DNA of 52,469 bases from JAZQQB01 sp045628865 (GTDB lineage Bacteria; Bacillota; Clostridia; Lachnospirales; Lachnospiraceae), in the NCBI GenBank assembly GCA_045628865.1, contig JAZQQB010000054.1:1-52469 (forward strand), written 5' to 3'. Positions 25,361 through 34,963 of the stretch are shown piece after piece (position 1 is the first letter of the stretch; each line of letters opens with the position of its first letter). Made by a program: the position numbers and the translations under genes. Below the pieces are notes generated by a model, which was given only the letters and a program-made list of their open reading frames with translations, was not told the origin of the DNA and did no database searches.

Positions 25361-28300
25361 ATGGGAAAAGTGGAAACAATGAACAAAACAACACGAAAGT
25401 CTAAGAGAAGATTAAAAAGACAGATTCGTAAAACATTGGCAGCTGTCTTTATGATCACGGCTATCGTTGTTGCAGCTATTCCAGTGGATAAGATCAATGC
25501 AGAGACGCCAGGAGGAGGCGGTGGAGCAGCACCTGCTCCAATTGTGATCGAACCATCACAGCCATATGAATATCCAACTAATATTGCATCAAAGTTTATT
25601 CCACAGCCAGGAGTTGAATTATCCTATGACAAAGCGAAAACTGCCAATGCCAGTTTGCCAGAGGGTACAACCTATTACATGATCTATGATAATGCCAACC
25701 AGGTTTATCAGATGCAGTGGAGATATAAATATTACGTACAGACAGTGGATGGCACCACTTATGGTATTATTTACAAATATAATAATGTAAATGCAGTTGA
25801 TTCTTTAACCATTACTAGTAAGGAGACAACCCATTACATTACGGTAGGCAATACAGAATACGAAACTTTTGTAACAAAGTATAAGACTACAAATCCAATC
25901 GAATACAGATATTCCTTTGCCGACTATAATTCTAAAATCTCTAATGATTCCAGTCGTATGATCGCAAAATTCAGGCCAACACAGTGGTCCGAATTCCAGA
26001 CTCAGTGTTTTAATGCAGCAAATCATGTTGCAGGTGCAACAGAGCCGGCGGATCTGATCCTTTCTTCCGCAGATTTAACAGAAGAAGAGTATTTAAGTTA
26101 TTACTGTGAAATGACAAAAGCAAATTTTGGTCAGACTTCACCAACATTAACAGGCTGTACTTTAAATGTTATTTATGATCTGACCCAGAAAAAGCCAGAT
26201 GGTAAATATGAGCAGATCTATGTTGTGAAAAAAACAGGGGAAACTGCAGCAGGTGTCACTTATGAAGCAGATACCCAGTTTGTATATAATGAAACGGTTT
26301 CCATTGTTGGTATTGGTGAAAAGACATTTCAAAATATCCAGAATGTTGCCAGCTATACCATCGAGTCAGGTGTTACTTACATAGGAGATAACTCCTTTGA
26401 GGGAAGCTCTGCAAAGGAGATCGATTTTAAATCAGGTGTACAGTATATCGGAAACCAGTCCTTCAAAAACTGTCAGTTGTTAAATAAGGTAACTTTTTCA
26501 GATGATAATATTAACATTGGTGCAGAAGCTTTTTACGGAACAGCCATCACAGAGCTTGTGCTTCCAGGTTTGGTTAAAAATATCGGTGTAGGTGCATTTG
26601 CATCCTGTGATTCTTTGACAGATGTTGATTTTTCTAAGATCAATTATAACGATTCCGTGAACAAGGTTGGTTGTATTGTTCAGGAGGGCGCTTTTTATAA
26701 TGATTATGCCATCAACAATCTGAAGTTTTTTGCAGGTAGTAAGGCTTGTACCATTACCAGTATTGGAGATGGATGCTTTGCAGTAGACCATTCTGTTTCA
26801 AGTTCTTTGACGGAGATCACGCTTCCATCTATGATTGATAAAAAAGAAGGGCTTGGCGATAAGCTTTTTTATAATCGTAATAATCTAAAGAAGTTAACAA
26901 TGCCTTCAGAGTTTGGTTATCATACACCGCAGGTGATTCCGGATGATTTTCTGGTGGGTGTCAAAAATCTGGAAGAGCTTGTATTTCTGGATACTTCAGC
27001 AAATGTTACATACACAACCAGCAATGAGGGCAAGTTAAACGAACCGGATCAGAAATACTATAATCATGCACTTTTTAGAGATATTGTAAATGATAAATTT
27101 GTGGTAAGAGGACCAGCCAGAGATTCACAGTCTCTTTTGGTTGCCCAGGTTAGATCTTGTACCTGGAATGCGTATTTTAATGACGAAAAGAAAACACCTA
27201 TTCCATATGTCTATACAGATGATACCGGCGTTGATGTTTATGAGATTGCAACTGGTGAAAACAATGCGTACATCATGAGCGTTAATAAAAATGGGGAATT
27301 GACAAACTGTGAGATCAATACGAATTCTGGATTGTCATCTGATGCAGTTGTTGATTTTACCATTCCATCTACAGTTGGTAAGTACAATATCACAAGTATC
27401 TCTACAGGATGCTTTGCGAAGTTTAAAAATAACATTGGAACCCTTCGAACAGGAGATGATTCTGTTCAGATCATTGATGCGGAGGCATTTTCTGATTGTC
27501 CGAATTTAACAGCTGTATATTTGGGTGACAGTATCACACAGATTGGTGCAAAGGCATTTACAAACTGTCCAAAGCTTGAAAATGTTTATTTTAGAACACC
27601 GGATTGTGGTTATGAGGCTTTTGAGATTGGAACAGCTGCGTTCCAGACAAAAAGTAAAAAACTTTACTTCCATGGTGATATCAATGCGGAATATGATGCA
27701 TTTCAGTATGCTATGGCAGCAGATAACTGGGTGGATGATAGTGTGAATACCAACCAGATCTCAATTTGTTATAAATCAGATTATGTTGTGAATGATAAGC
27801 CAACCTTTTTAACTGTTTTGAAGGAACGATACAAATTGGATGATGGTACCATCGCAACCAGAGCAACATTGGTTGATTATTTACATTATGAGGAATTGCC
27901 AAGTTTGCCGGATACTCTTTTGAAGGATGCTTTTGACATCACAGACAAATGGCCTGATATCATGTATAAATACGAGTCGGGAACAGGAGTAACCCCTAAG
28001 GAAGAGGAAATCATTGATTCCACCATCAACATTGTGATCCCAAGTGGTATTGAATCCATTGATGTGAAGGAATTTTTAGCAAGCGGACTAAATAGCGGTA
28101 ATATTTCTACGTATCTTCATAATTCGTTGGGTTATGTGGATACAGTAAATGCAGATAATTATTATGCAAAATATGATTATGCGATCAAACCTGTTTTTGT
28201 GGCAGAAGGTATTGTGAAATATCATATTCGATTAGAGGATAACTATTCTTATATTGAATATCCGGATGCTTCTGGAAATTATCCGGAAAATCAGAAGGTT

Positions 28301-30835
28301 GTGATCAAGCCGTACAATACATCTGTGAAAAATTTTGATTCCTTCAATGAATCCTCTCCAACAAACTGGGAGTTAAACGGATGGAAGGCGGTTTGTTCTG
28401 ATCCGAGTTTTGCCCTTGGCAGTGCAGCTTATTCCCAGACAGATCTGACCTTTAATATGCCGGGAGCGGATGTATCCATTTATACTATATATTCACCACT
28501 TTATACCGAAACCATTAATAATATCAATGGTTCAGAGAATGGTAGAGAAGTTGTTGTGGAAGCTACCAAAACATTGGTTTCTAAAAATCTAAAGATCACG
28601 TATACCTTTAATAACTGGGAGATCAAGGTGTATCGTGATGCCAATGCGAATGACCAGGTAGCAGATGGTAACTGGGAAGGACATGTGACCAATTCCGTAG
28701 GTGGTGATATCAATTTTGCCTCTTCGGAATTGAAATTGAACGTCGATGAGGGTTATCTTGTTTTATTAACTGCTCATTACAATGCTTCAAACTTAGGTGT
28801 TTCTTATGTTTCATATGGACAAAGCGGTATCAGAAACTATGCAGCATCTTCGAAAAAAGTGACCTCAAAGATTTATCCAGATTATTACTATAACTATTTG
28901 GATTATGGCCTGTTTAATGGTTACTATGGTTATGAGAATAGTAATGATCCATATGTATACTCTGCAAGAGAGTTCGGATCTACTTCCAATAAAGCAGCCT
29001 TAGAGCAGGTTGATATTGGGAATGATTTTATCAAGTCTGTATCTATGAGTACGGTAAAATATCTGCCGGATTATTGTTTTAACAGCTGTGAGCAGCTGGA
29101 GAGCATCAATCTTGGAACTGCCATTGAACATATTGGTAGTGCTGCATTTACCGGCTGTGATAAGCTAACAGGTTTATCAAGTTCAGGTAAGTATGTGAGT
29201 CAGAATGGTATCCTTTATTATGCCAACGATGATGGTACCTACAAGATCATTGAGTGTCTTACTTCGAGAGGTGCGGGAGTCGGTTCCAATACCTATCCTG
29301 ATAACAATGACATAGATTTGACTAAAATTGTTGAGATTGCAGATGGTGCTTTTGAAGGATGTAAAAATATCACAACCGTGGATTTGTCAAAGGGTACCAA
29401 TATTACAACCATTCCACAGAATGCGTTTAAAAACTGTACTGGTCTTCAGAAGGCACTTTTGCCTAGAACAGTGACCACCATTGAAACAGGTGCATTTGAG
29501 AATACGGATCATGCTTATGTGACAATTCCTACGCTTGTTTTAGAAATTCAGGATAATGCTTTTTCAGCTGGTGAGACTATCCGTTCTTATCAGAATGGTT
29601 CTGGATTCTATTATACACAGAAGTTTAAGGATGTTTATTTTGAAGCTATTGATGTTTCATATACTGTAGATTTCTTAGATTGGGATGGCAAAAAGCTTTG
29701 CGATACCCAGTATATTGAACCAGGTAAAAACGCTACACCTCCTGAAGATCCAAAAAGAGAGGGCTATAAGTTTATTGGTTGGAATGGACAGTATCTTGGT
29801 GTTGACAAGGATACACTTGTTATGGCTACCTATGAGCTGATCAAGGAGGAAACACCTGAAACACCTACCTATACCTTAGATGTAGATATGGGTAATGGTG
29901 ATGGAAAATATGCAGAGGGTACAAAGGTTGTTATCACAGCATATGATCCTTTTGATGGTTATGAATTTGAAAAATGGACTTCTGATAGTACAGATTTTAA
30001 TATTGTAGACGCCAATGTTTATCTGACGACAATTACCATGCCGGCACATGATCTAAGTATCAAGGCAAACTACAAGCCTAAGAAGACAGATGGTACAAAT
30101 GGTAATAATGGAAACAATAGCGGAACGAATTCAAACAACAATCAGAATGGTTCCACAACCTCTGGAAACAATCGTCCAGGAGGCGGTTCGGGTTCTGGCG
30201 GCTCTGGTTCTGGTTCAGGCTCCGGTAACGGTTCAGCCAATGGCGGAACAGTGGTAGATATTGATAAGGATGGTATTTCGAACTCTGGTGTATCTTCGGC
30301 CATTGTGAATGGTTCAACAGATAACTTTATCGTTAAGATTACCGATTCATCTGCTGCAACAGAGGCGGTTAGGCAGGCATTGATCAATGAATATGGAAGT
30401 CTGGAAAATATTGCCTATATGGCTATGGATATTTCCCTGTATGATTCTACAGGAACCACTAAGATCACAGACACCAAGGGAATCAGTGTTACAATTACCA
30501 TTCCTATTCCGGATGCCTTGATTCAGTATTCCGGAAATAACAAGGCAGCTGGTGTTGTGGATTCCTTAAATGGATATGCACTTGATAAACTTGGAGCAAA
30601 ATTCTCTACCATCGATGGTATTTCCTGCATTACCTTTACGGCAACGCATTTTTCTCCTTATACCATCTATGTAGATAAAAATAACCTTTCTTATTCCCAG
30701 ACACTGGATGATTCACCAACCACAGGTGATGGTATTCATCCAAAATGGTTCTTATCCATTGGTTTGGCGGCGTTATCCGTATTCCTATTTTTTAAAAAGG
30801 ATAGAAAACCAATAAGAAGAACGCGTATGGCGTAA
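25361..30835 (+). CDS. BspA-like leucine-rich-repeat surface protein with sorting signal
   Basis: The 1824-residue secreted protein starts with a basic signal peptide (about 1-45, cut near NAETPG). Several blocks of BspA/TpLRR type (LRR_5) repeats follow, such as IGDNSFEGSSAKEIDF and IGAKAFTNCPKLENVYF near residues 330-420 and 690-760, and again at about 1225-1400. Two InlB-type B-repeats (YTVDFLDWDGKKL... and YTLDVDMGNGDG...) come next, then a Gly/Ser/Asn-rich linker (about 1570-1630). The C terminus has SPTTG at 1785-1789, a hydrophobic span and a basic tail, the layout of a sortase substrate. AGGGGG precedes ATG 25361. Such proteins mediate adhesion or bind host or plant polymers; the ligand is unknown. 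Confidence 0.9.
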   Translation: MGKVETMNKTTRKSKRRLKRQIRKTLAAVFMITAIVVAAIPVDKINAETPGGGGGAAPAPIVIEPSQPYEYPTNIASKFIPQPGVELSYDKAKTANASLPEGTTYYMIYDNANQVYQMQWRYKYYVQTVDGTTYGIIYKYNNVNAVDSLTITSKETTHYITVGNTEYETFVTKYKTTNPIEYRYSFADYNSKISNDSSRMIAKFRPTQWSEFQTQCFNAANHVAGATEPADLILSSADLTEEEYLSYYCEMTKANFGQTSPTLTGCTLNVIYDLTQKKPDGKYEQIYVVKKTGETAAGVTYEADTQFVYNETVSIVGIGEKTFQNIQNVASYTIESGVTYIGDNSFEGSSAKEIDFKSGVQYIGNQSFKNCQLLNKVTFSDDNINIGAEAFYGTAITELVLPGLVKNIGVGAFASCDSLTDVDFSKINYNDSVNKVGCIVQEGAFYNDYAINNLKFFAGSKACTITSIGDGCFAVDHSVSSSLTEITLPSMIDKKEGLGDKLFYNRNNLKKLTMPSEFGYHTPQVIPDDFLVGVKNLEELVFLDTSANVTYTTSNEGKLNEPDQKYYNHALFRDIVNDKFVVRGPARDSQSLLVAQVRSCTWNAYFNDEKKTPIPYVYTDDTGVDVYEIATGENNAYIMSVNKNGELTNCEINTNSGLSSDAVVDFTIPSTVGKYNITSISTGCFAKFKNNIGTLRTGDDSVQIIDAEAFSDCPNLTAVYLGDSITQIGAKAFTNCPKLENVYFRTPDCGYEAFEIGTAAFQTKSKKLYFHGDINAEYDAFQYAMAADNWVDDSVNTNQISICYKSDYVVNDKPTFLTVLKERYKLDDGTIATRATLVDYLHYEELPSLPDTLLKDAFDITDKWPDIMYKYESGTGVTPKEEEIIDSTINIVIPSGIESIDVKEFLASGLNSGNISTYLHNSLGYVDTVNADNYYAKYDYAIKPVFVAEGIVKYHIRLEDNYSYIEYPDASGNYPENQKVVIKPYNTSVKNFDSFNESSPTNWELNGWKAVCSDPSFALGSAAYSQTDLTFNMPGADVSIYTIYSPLYTETINNINGSENGREVVVEATKTLVSKNLKITYTFNNWEIKVYRDANANDQVADGNWEGHVTNSVGGDINFASSELKLNVDEGYLVLLTAHYNASNLGVSYVSYGQSGIRNYAASSKKVTSKIYPDYYYNYLDYGLFNGYYGYENSNDPYVYSAREFGSTSNKAALEQVDIGNDFIKSVSMSTVKYLPDYCFNSCEQLESINLGTAIEHIGSAAFTGCDKLTGLSSSGKYVSQNGILYYANDDGTYKIIECLTSRGAGVGSNTYPDNNDIDLTKIVEIADGAFEGCKNITTVDLSKGTNITTIPQNAFKNCTGLQKALLPRTVTTIETGAFENTDHAYVTIPTLVLEIQDNAFSAGETIRSYQNGSGFYYTQKFKDVYFEAIDVSYTVDFLDWDGKKLCDTQYIEPGKNATPPEDPKREGYKFIGWNGQYLGVDKDTLVMATYELIKEETPETPTYTLDVDMGNGDGKYAEGTKVVITAYDPFDGYEFEKWTSDSTDFNIVDANVYLTTITMPAHDLSIKANYKPKKTDGTNGNNGNNSGTNSNNNQNGSTTSGNNRPGGGSGSGGSGSGSGSGNGSANGGTVVDIDKDGISNSGVSSAIVNGSTDNFIVKITDSSAATEAVRQALINEYGSLENIAYMAMDISLYDSTGTTKITDTKGISVTITIPIPDALIQYSGNNKAAGVVDSLNGYALDKLGAKFSTIDGISCITFTATHFSPYTIYVDKNNLSYSQTLDDSPTTGDGIHPKWFLSIGLAALSVFLFFKKDRKPIRRTRMA

Positions 30836-30919
30836 AAAATGGTTTGTATCAGATTGTAATTTTTCTTCTGGCTGACTTGTTGTCAGCCAGGAGTGTATGG
30901 ATTGATTTGGGAGAAAAAT

Positions 30920-33814
30920 ATGAAAGACAAAAGGGTTCGAAGAATTCTTACTATTTTCATAGCGATCATTTGTTGTTTTGCATTGATTCCAGTGAAGGCT
31001 TTGTTAGCAGATACTGCAAACGATGCTGATTTTCAATTGGAAGGATCGACTTTGATCAAATACACAGGCACAGCTACCACTGTGTCTATTCCTGCGTCTG
31101 TGAAAACCATCGGAAAAAATGCTTTTGACGGAAATTCAACCATGACTAGTGTTACCATTTCTGGAAATGTAAAAAGTATTGGTAATTATGCGTTCAATAA
31201 TTGTAGTGCTTTAAAAAGTGTTGTGATTGGAGATAGTGTTACCTCCATTGGAAATAGTGCTTTTGCAGATTGCCCTGTTTTGTCAAGCGTAAGCATTGGC
31301 GCAAAGGTAAACAGTGTTGGCAGTTGCGCCTTTGGCGGCTGCGATATGCTTTCAGGGATAGCAATTTCAGGAAACAACACCTATTTAACATGTTATAAAG
31401 GCGCCTTGTATGGCGATTCTGGTAAAATACTGTATCAGGTTTTGGCTGGTAGAGCCGGGGAGACCTACACCATGCCTGATACAGTAAAAACTGTTAAGCC
31501 TTATGTTTTATGGGGCTGTGACAAGATTAAAACTTTTTCCTTTTCAGGGGGCTTTTCCAAAATTCCAGAATATGCTTTTTACAATGCAACGGGACTTCAG
31601 TTTGTGGAGATTCCAAGCTGTATTTCCTATGTGGATCTGAGGGCTTTTGGAAGTAACTATAATTTAGAGGAAGTGATTGTGCCACTGTCTGTTTTATCCA
31701 TGCATGATGCGGCATTTGAGGATTGCCCTAAATTAAAGCTTATTGTTTCCCAAGGTTCTTATGGGGATCAGTATGCCATCGATCATGGAATCAAGCATGG
31801 GACAAAATCGGTTTATGCTGGAACCTATAACTATACTTTGGAAAATGCTAATACAGGTGCTGGTAGTTCTCAATCAAATCAGGGTAGTGTTTCCTCTAAT
31901 AATCAGGGAACAACTTCTTCCAATAACCAGAGTACAAAGCCAGATACTTCTACCATGGAAGGGGCAAGAGAGGATGCTCAGACATCTGTGAATGGCGATA
32001 TTGATCATTTAAAGGATGATGAACTTGGTATGTCCTTTGTTGTATCTGGAAATGCCTTTGTGATGATGAACAATACGGCTGGTACAGTCCATGATGGAGA
32101 TGATTATACCAGTGTGAATGGTTCTACGGTTGGAAGTAATTCTTCGGATGTACCAGAATTTTTGCCGGATGGAACCTATGGGAAATATACGATCTATGAG
32201 AATAAGGTTGCTGAACAGGCTTTTTATGAAGATGGGGATATCGGATATTACGTGATTCCAGAGGGCGTAACCCAGATTGGGGAATTGTCTTTTGCAAGAT
32301 CCTCTGTTTCTGGTATTGCAATCCCAAATAGTGTAAAGAAGATAGGATATGGTGCTTTTTACCAGTGTCCAAATTTGGAGTATGTGACTTTGCCAGATCA
32401 TATTGAGACCATTGAGCCTTATGCGTTTGAGGGAACCAAATGGAAGAATGACTGGTTAAATGGAGGCGCAGTCAGTGATTTTTATATTGTAGGAGATGGA
32501 ATTCTCTTATTTTATAAGGGAGATAGTGAGATTGTTGAGATTCCAGATGGCATCAAGCAGATTGCAGCGGGATGCTTTATGGGTCGTAGCGAGATTAAGC
32601 AGGTAAATCTGCCAGATTCTATTCGTACGATCGGGGAAGAGGCGTTTTTAGGTTGTGATCACTTGACAACTGTAAACGGTGGAACCAGCTTAGAAGCAAT
32701 TCTGGACCGTGCTTTTTCGGGATGTCCATTAGACACTATACGTATTCCGGCAACGGTGAAGAAGATTGGGCTTGGTGCGTTTGATTATTCAAAAGTTACC
32801 AGAGATGCTGCCGTGGCAGTAGTTTTTATGGGGGCCGAACTCCCAAAACTGTCTTTCGAATCAAGTGCAACAAAGCTTGCAGATGAGGATGCCAGAAAAA
32901 AGGCTTTTGAGCAGGTTAAAGTTGCTATTTTATGGAATCAGAATGCGACAATTGAAGATACTATTTTGTGGGATGAAAACTTTGGCTTTTCCGGTTTTAT
33001 CTGTCGTATTTTTGCAGATGCAGATACCAATGCAACTGGTACGCTAGAGCTGGTGGCAGTAAGTTCTGATGCGAAGAAATCTGATCTGCCCGCTAGTGTC
33101 TGGGTATATGGAAATCGTTATACAATTAAGGACACCTATGGACTATTGGAGACAATTCCAAACGAATCCATTGGAAAATCTGCCTTTCAGACAATATGTA
33201 ATGAACATGCTGATGTTTGTACCATAGATTTTGAGGCAGAGGGTTCTACCAATTTATTGGGATATTTACTGGAAGCAACGGCTGATTCTGATAGAGAAAC
33301 ACATTTGAAAAATACAGTGACTGCTTTGTATGGTGATGAGCTTAAGAGTAGTGTAACTACTTTTTCCTATAAAATGTGGGATGAATCTATAACGGTTCCA
33401 ATTACTCGTTTGGGTAATGAATCCATGACTATTACAATGTCGGTTCCAAATGTTTTGTCAACGGATACGCTTCATATTGTGACTGAGGATGCAGATGGTC
33501 AGATAGAAGAGGTGCCATTTGAGGTTTCCACAAATTCTGGTAGAAGGGTTGTCTTTACTGTGAACCATTTTTCACCTTTTGCTATGTTCAACGCAGGTGA
33601 ACCACCGGTGGTGGGTGAGAATGATCCTGATGGAGATGGAATTTCTGATGGTTTTGCTGAAGACGGTATGTCAGATGGCACAGGCGGAAATTATGCTTCC
33701 AAGGGTGGAAAAGAGATTTCCCTGTTTTCTATTTATTGTGTGCTGGGAGCGTTGCTGCTTTTGATCATTGCCACAGCACTTTGGTTCACAAGAAGATTTC
33801 ATAAGATTTTGTGA
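30920..33814 (+). CDS. second BspA-like leucine-rich-repeat surface protein, C-terminal membrane anchor
   Basis: The 964-residue protein has a signal peptide (MKDKRVRRILTIFIAIICC, cut after about residue 30). Two LRR_5 blocks (about 50-290 and 470-640) contain units such as IGNYAFNNCSALKSVVIG and LSSVSIGAKVNSVGSCAFGG, separated by a Ser/Asn/Gln-rich linker. A beta-rich domain follows, and a last hydrophobic span (YCVLGALLLLIIATALWF) with tail TRRFHKIL. A short DPDGDGISDGF stretch resembles a calcium-binding or thrombospondin type-3-like motif. No LPxTG-like pentapeptide is visible before the span, so it may simply stay membrane-anchored. It starts 84 bp after the first LRR gene; ATG 30920 has GGGAG upstream. 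The operon ends with the terminator at 33922. Confidence 0.88.
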   Translation: MKDKRVRRILTIFIAIICCFALIPVKALLADTANDADFQLEGSTLIKYTGTATTVSIPASVKTIGKNAFDGNSTMTSVTISGNVKSIGNYAFNNCSALKSVVIGDSVTSIGNSAFADCPVLSSVSIGAKVNSVGSCAFGGCDMLSGIAISGNNTYLTCYKGALYGDSGKILYQVLAGRAGETYTMPDTVKTVKPYVLWGCDKIKTFSFSGGFSKIPEYAFYNATGLQFVEIPSCISYVDLRAFGSNYNLEEVIVPLSVLSMHDAAFEDCPKLKLIVSQGSYGDQYAIDHGIKHGTKSVYAGTYNYTLENANTGAGSSQSNQGSVSSNNQGTTSSNNQSTKPDTSTMEGAREDAQTSVNGDIDHLKDDELGMSFVVSGNAFVMMNNTAGTVHDGDDYTSVNGSTVGSNSSDVPEFLPDGTYGKYTIYENKVAEQAFYEDGDIGYYVIPEGVTQIGELSFARSSVSGIAIPNSVKKIGYGAFYQCPNLEYVTLPDHIETIEPYAFEGTKWKNDWLNGGAVSDFYIVGDGILLFYKGDSEIVEIPDGIKQIAAGCFMGRSEIKQVNLPDSIRTIGEEAFLGCDHLTTVNGGTSLEAILDRAFSGCPLDTIRIPATVKKIGLGAFDYSKVTRDAAVAVVFMGAELPKLSFESSATKLADEDARKKAFEQVKVAILWNQNATIEDTILWDENFGFSGFICRIFADADTNATGTLELVAVSSDAKKSDLPASVWVYGNRYTIKDTYGLLETIPNESIGKSAFQTICNEHADVCTIDFEAEGSTNLLGYLLEATADSDRETHLKNTVTALYGDELKSSVTTFSYKMWDESITVPITRLGNESMTITMSVPNVLSTDTLHIVTEDADGQIEEVPFEVSTNSGRRVVFTVNHFSPFAMFNAGEPPVVGENDPDGDGISDGFAEDGMSDGTGGNYASKGGKEISLFSIYCVLGALLLLIIATALWFTRRFHKIL

Positions 33815-33921
33815 TTTCTTAGGATAACCAGCGGGAATTCTCGGTAATTCAATTGCCGATGTTGTTCGCAGAATGTAGTAAATAATGAACTGTAGATTTA
33901 AGTGAATTGTAGAGATAAGTT

Positions 33922-33967
33922 AACTGTAGTACTAGCTATTTAGCTTGCTGGTACTGCAGTTTTTTGT
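33922..33967 (+). terminator. intrinsic terminator of the sortase/LRR operon
   Basis: AACTGTAGTAC pairs with GTACTGCAGTT (one wobble), with an inner AGC/GCT pair, and is followed by a run of T residues. Confidence 0.8.
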
Positions 33968-34100
33968 TGACAGGAAAGTTCTCCGAACTTTCCTGTCAAA
34001 CAAAAAGCTCCGCAAAGGATGCACATCTCGCGGAGAGGAAGATAATGCTGCGCATTCCGCTCCATAACAAAGTGTGTGCGAGCACACACTTTGTTATGGA
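33966..34100. repeat. palindromic element related to 17949-18074
   Basis: It contains TTGACAGGAAAGTTC/GAACTTTCCTGTCAA, AAAAAGCTCCGC...GCGGAGAGGAAG, ATAATGCTGCGCATTCCGC and TCCATAACAAAGTGTGTGCG with its complement. The order and much of the sequence match the copy near 18000. Compensatory differences in the outer stem (CCATAACAAAG/CTTTGTTATGG here, GCGAAG/CTTCG there) keep the pairing. Confidence 0.7.
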
Positions 34101-34227
34101 AGGGTAAGCCGTTTCACGGTGGCTAGTTTATACCTCTTGCTTGGAATCTAAAAACAGTTAGAAGCGAGAGAGTATATTATGATTGATTTTATTAGATATA
34201 TGTGTTGAAAGATGATTGATTTTATAA

Positions 34228-34600
34228 ATTACTACAGTGGGAGCAAAAAATGTGATTTGTGTAGTAAAAAATGGGCGTAATCAAGGATAAAGGAGTTAGT
34301 CTGGACTAATTATTACTACAGTAAGAGCAAAAAATGCGATTACTGTTGTAAAAGTGGATTGATTCGGACTTGAAAGGAGTAAATAAGGGATCAAAATTAC
34401 TACAGTGAGAGCAAAAAATGCAATTACTGTTGTAAAAGTGGTTTGATTCAAGCTTGAAAAGAGAAAACATGGAATCAAAATTACTACAGTAAGAGCAAAA
34501 AAAGCAATTACTGTTGTAAAAGTGGATTGCTTCAGGCTTGAAAGGAGTGGATAAGGAACCAAGATTACGACAGCAGGAATAAAAACTACGATAGTAGAAA
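34228..34600. repeat. tandem array with an exact 84-bp period, five copies
   Basis: ATTACTACAGT-like starts occur at 34228, 34312, 34396, 34480 and 34564, exactly 84 bp apart. Each of the three central units contains an inverted repeat TTACTACAGTAA / TTACTGTTGTAA around GAGCAAAAAATGCGA, followed by AAGTGGATTGATTC and AGGAGT-like sequence. The first and last copies are degenerate. Because 84 is a multiple of three, minus-strand open frames run through it with a 28-residue hydrophobic repeat, but they lack a ribosome binding site. No gene is seen in 33815-34963; 34615-34788 and 34839-34963 are A/T-rich and show nothing I recognise. Confidence 0.85.
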
Positions 34601-34788
34601 TAAAAACTAGAATGAAAATTCTTCAGTTCTTCTTCGGCGGGATGATGATCTTTGGCATTGCATAAGATTTCTGTCAAGACTGACGGACGTCTATGAAATC
34701 TTTTATTGAAATTCATTTATCTACAAAAAATGATTGGAATATTATTATTCCAATCATCACTATATAAACATATTATTAAAATTATTGA

Positions 34789-34838
34789 GTCTGTTCAGAG
34801 CCATGCGTATTTAAAATCGTATGGCTCTGAACAGTTAC
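34789..34838. repeat. short internally deleted copy A3 of the dispersed palindromic element
   Basis: Only the terminal inverted repeats remain: CTGTTCAGAGCCATGCG and its near-complement ending CTCTGAACAGTTAC, joined by TATTTAAAAT. It matches the ends of the copies at 19911 and 39412 and has lost about 95 bp of interior. Confidence 0.75.
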
Positions 34839-34963
34839 AAATTATTTTTAAATATCATAATATTTCTTTGCAAATTAAATAAATTATTTTCGAATTTTGA
34901 TAAATATAAAATAAATCATCTCTATTTTTGAAAATATTTATAAATATTAAATCATTTATTTTT

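Noticed and set aside
30844..30919. Longer start of the second LRR gene or a small gene between the LRR genes
   Set aside because: The ATG at 30920 begins a proper signal peptide behind GGGAG; the upstream frames lack ribosome binding sites.
34296..34716. Minus-strand hydrophobic repeat proteins (88 and 136 codons) over the 84-bp array
   Set aside because: The 28-residue periodicity is a by-product of an 84-bp DNA repeat. The start is TTG without a ribosome binding site and the flanking sequence is not coding.
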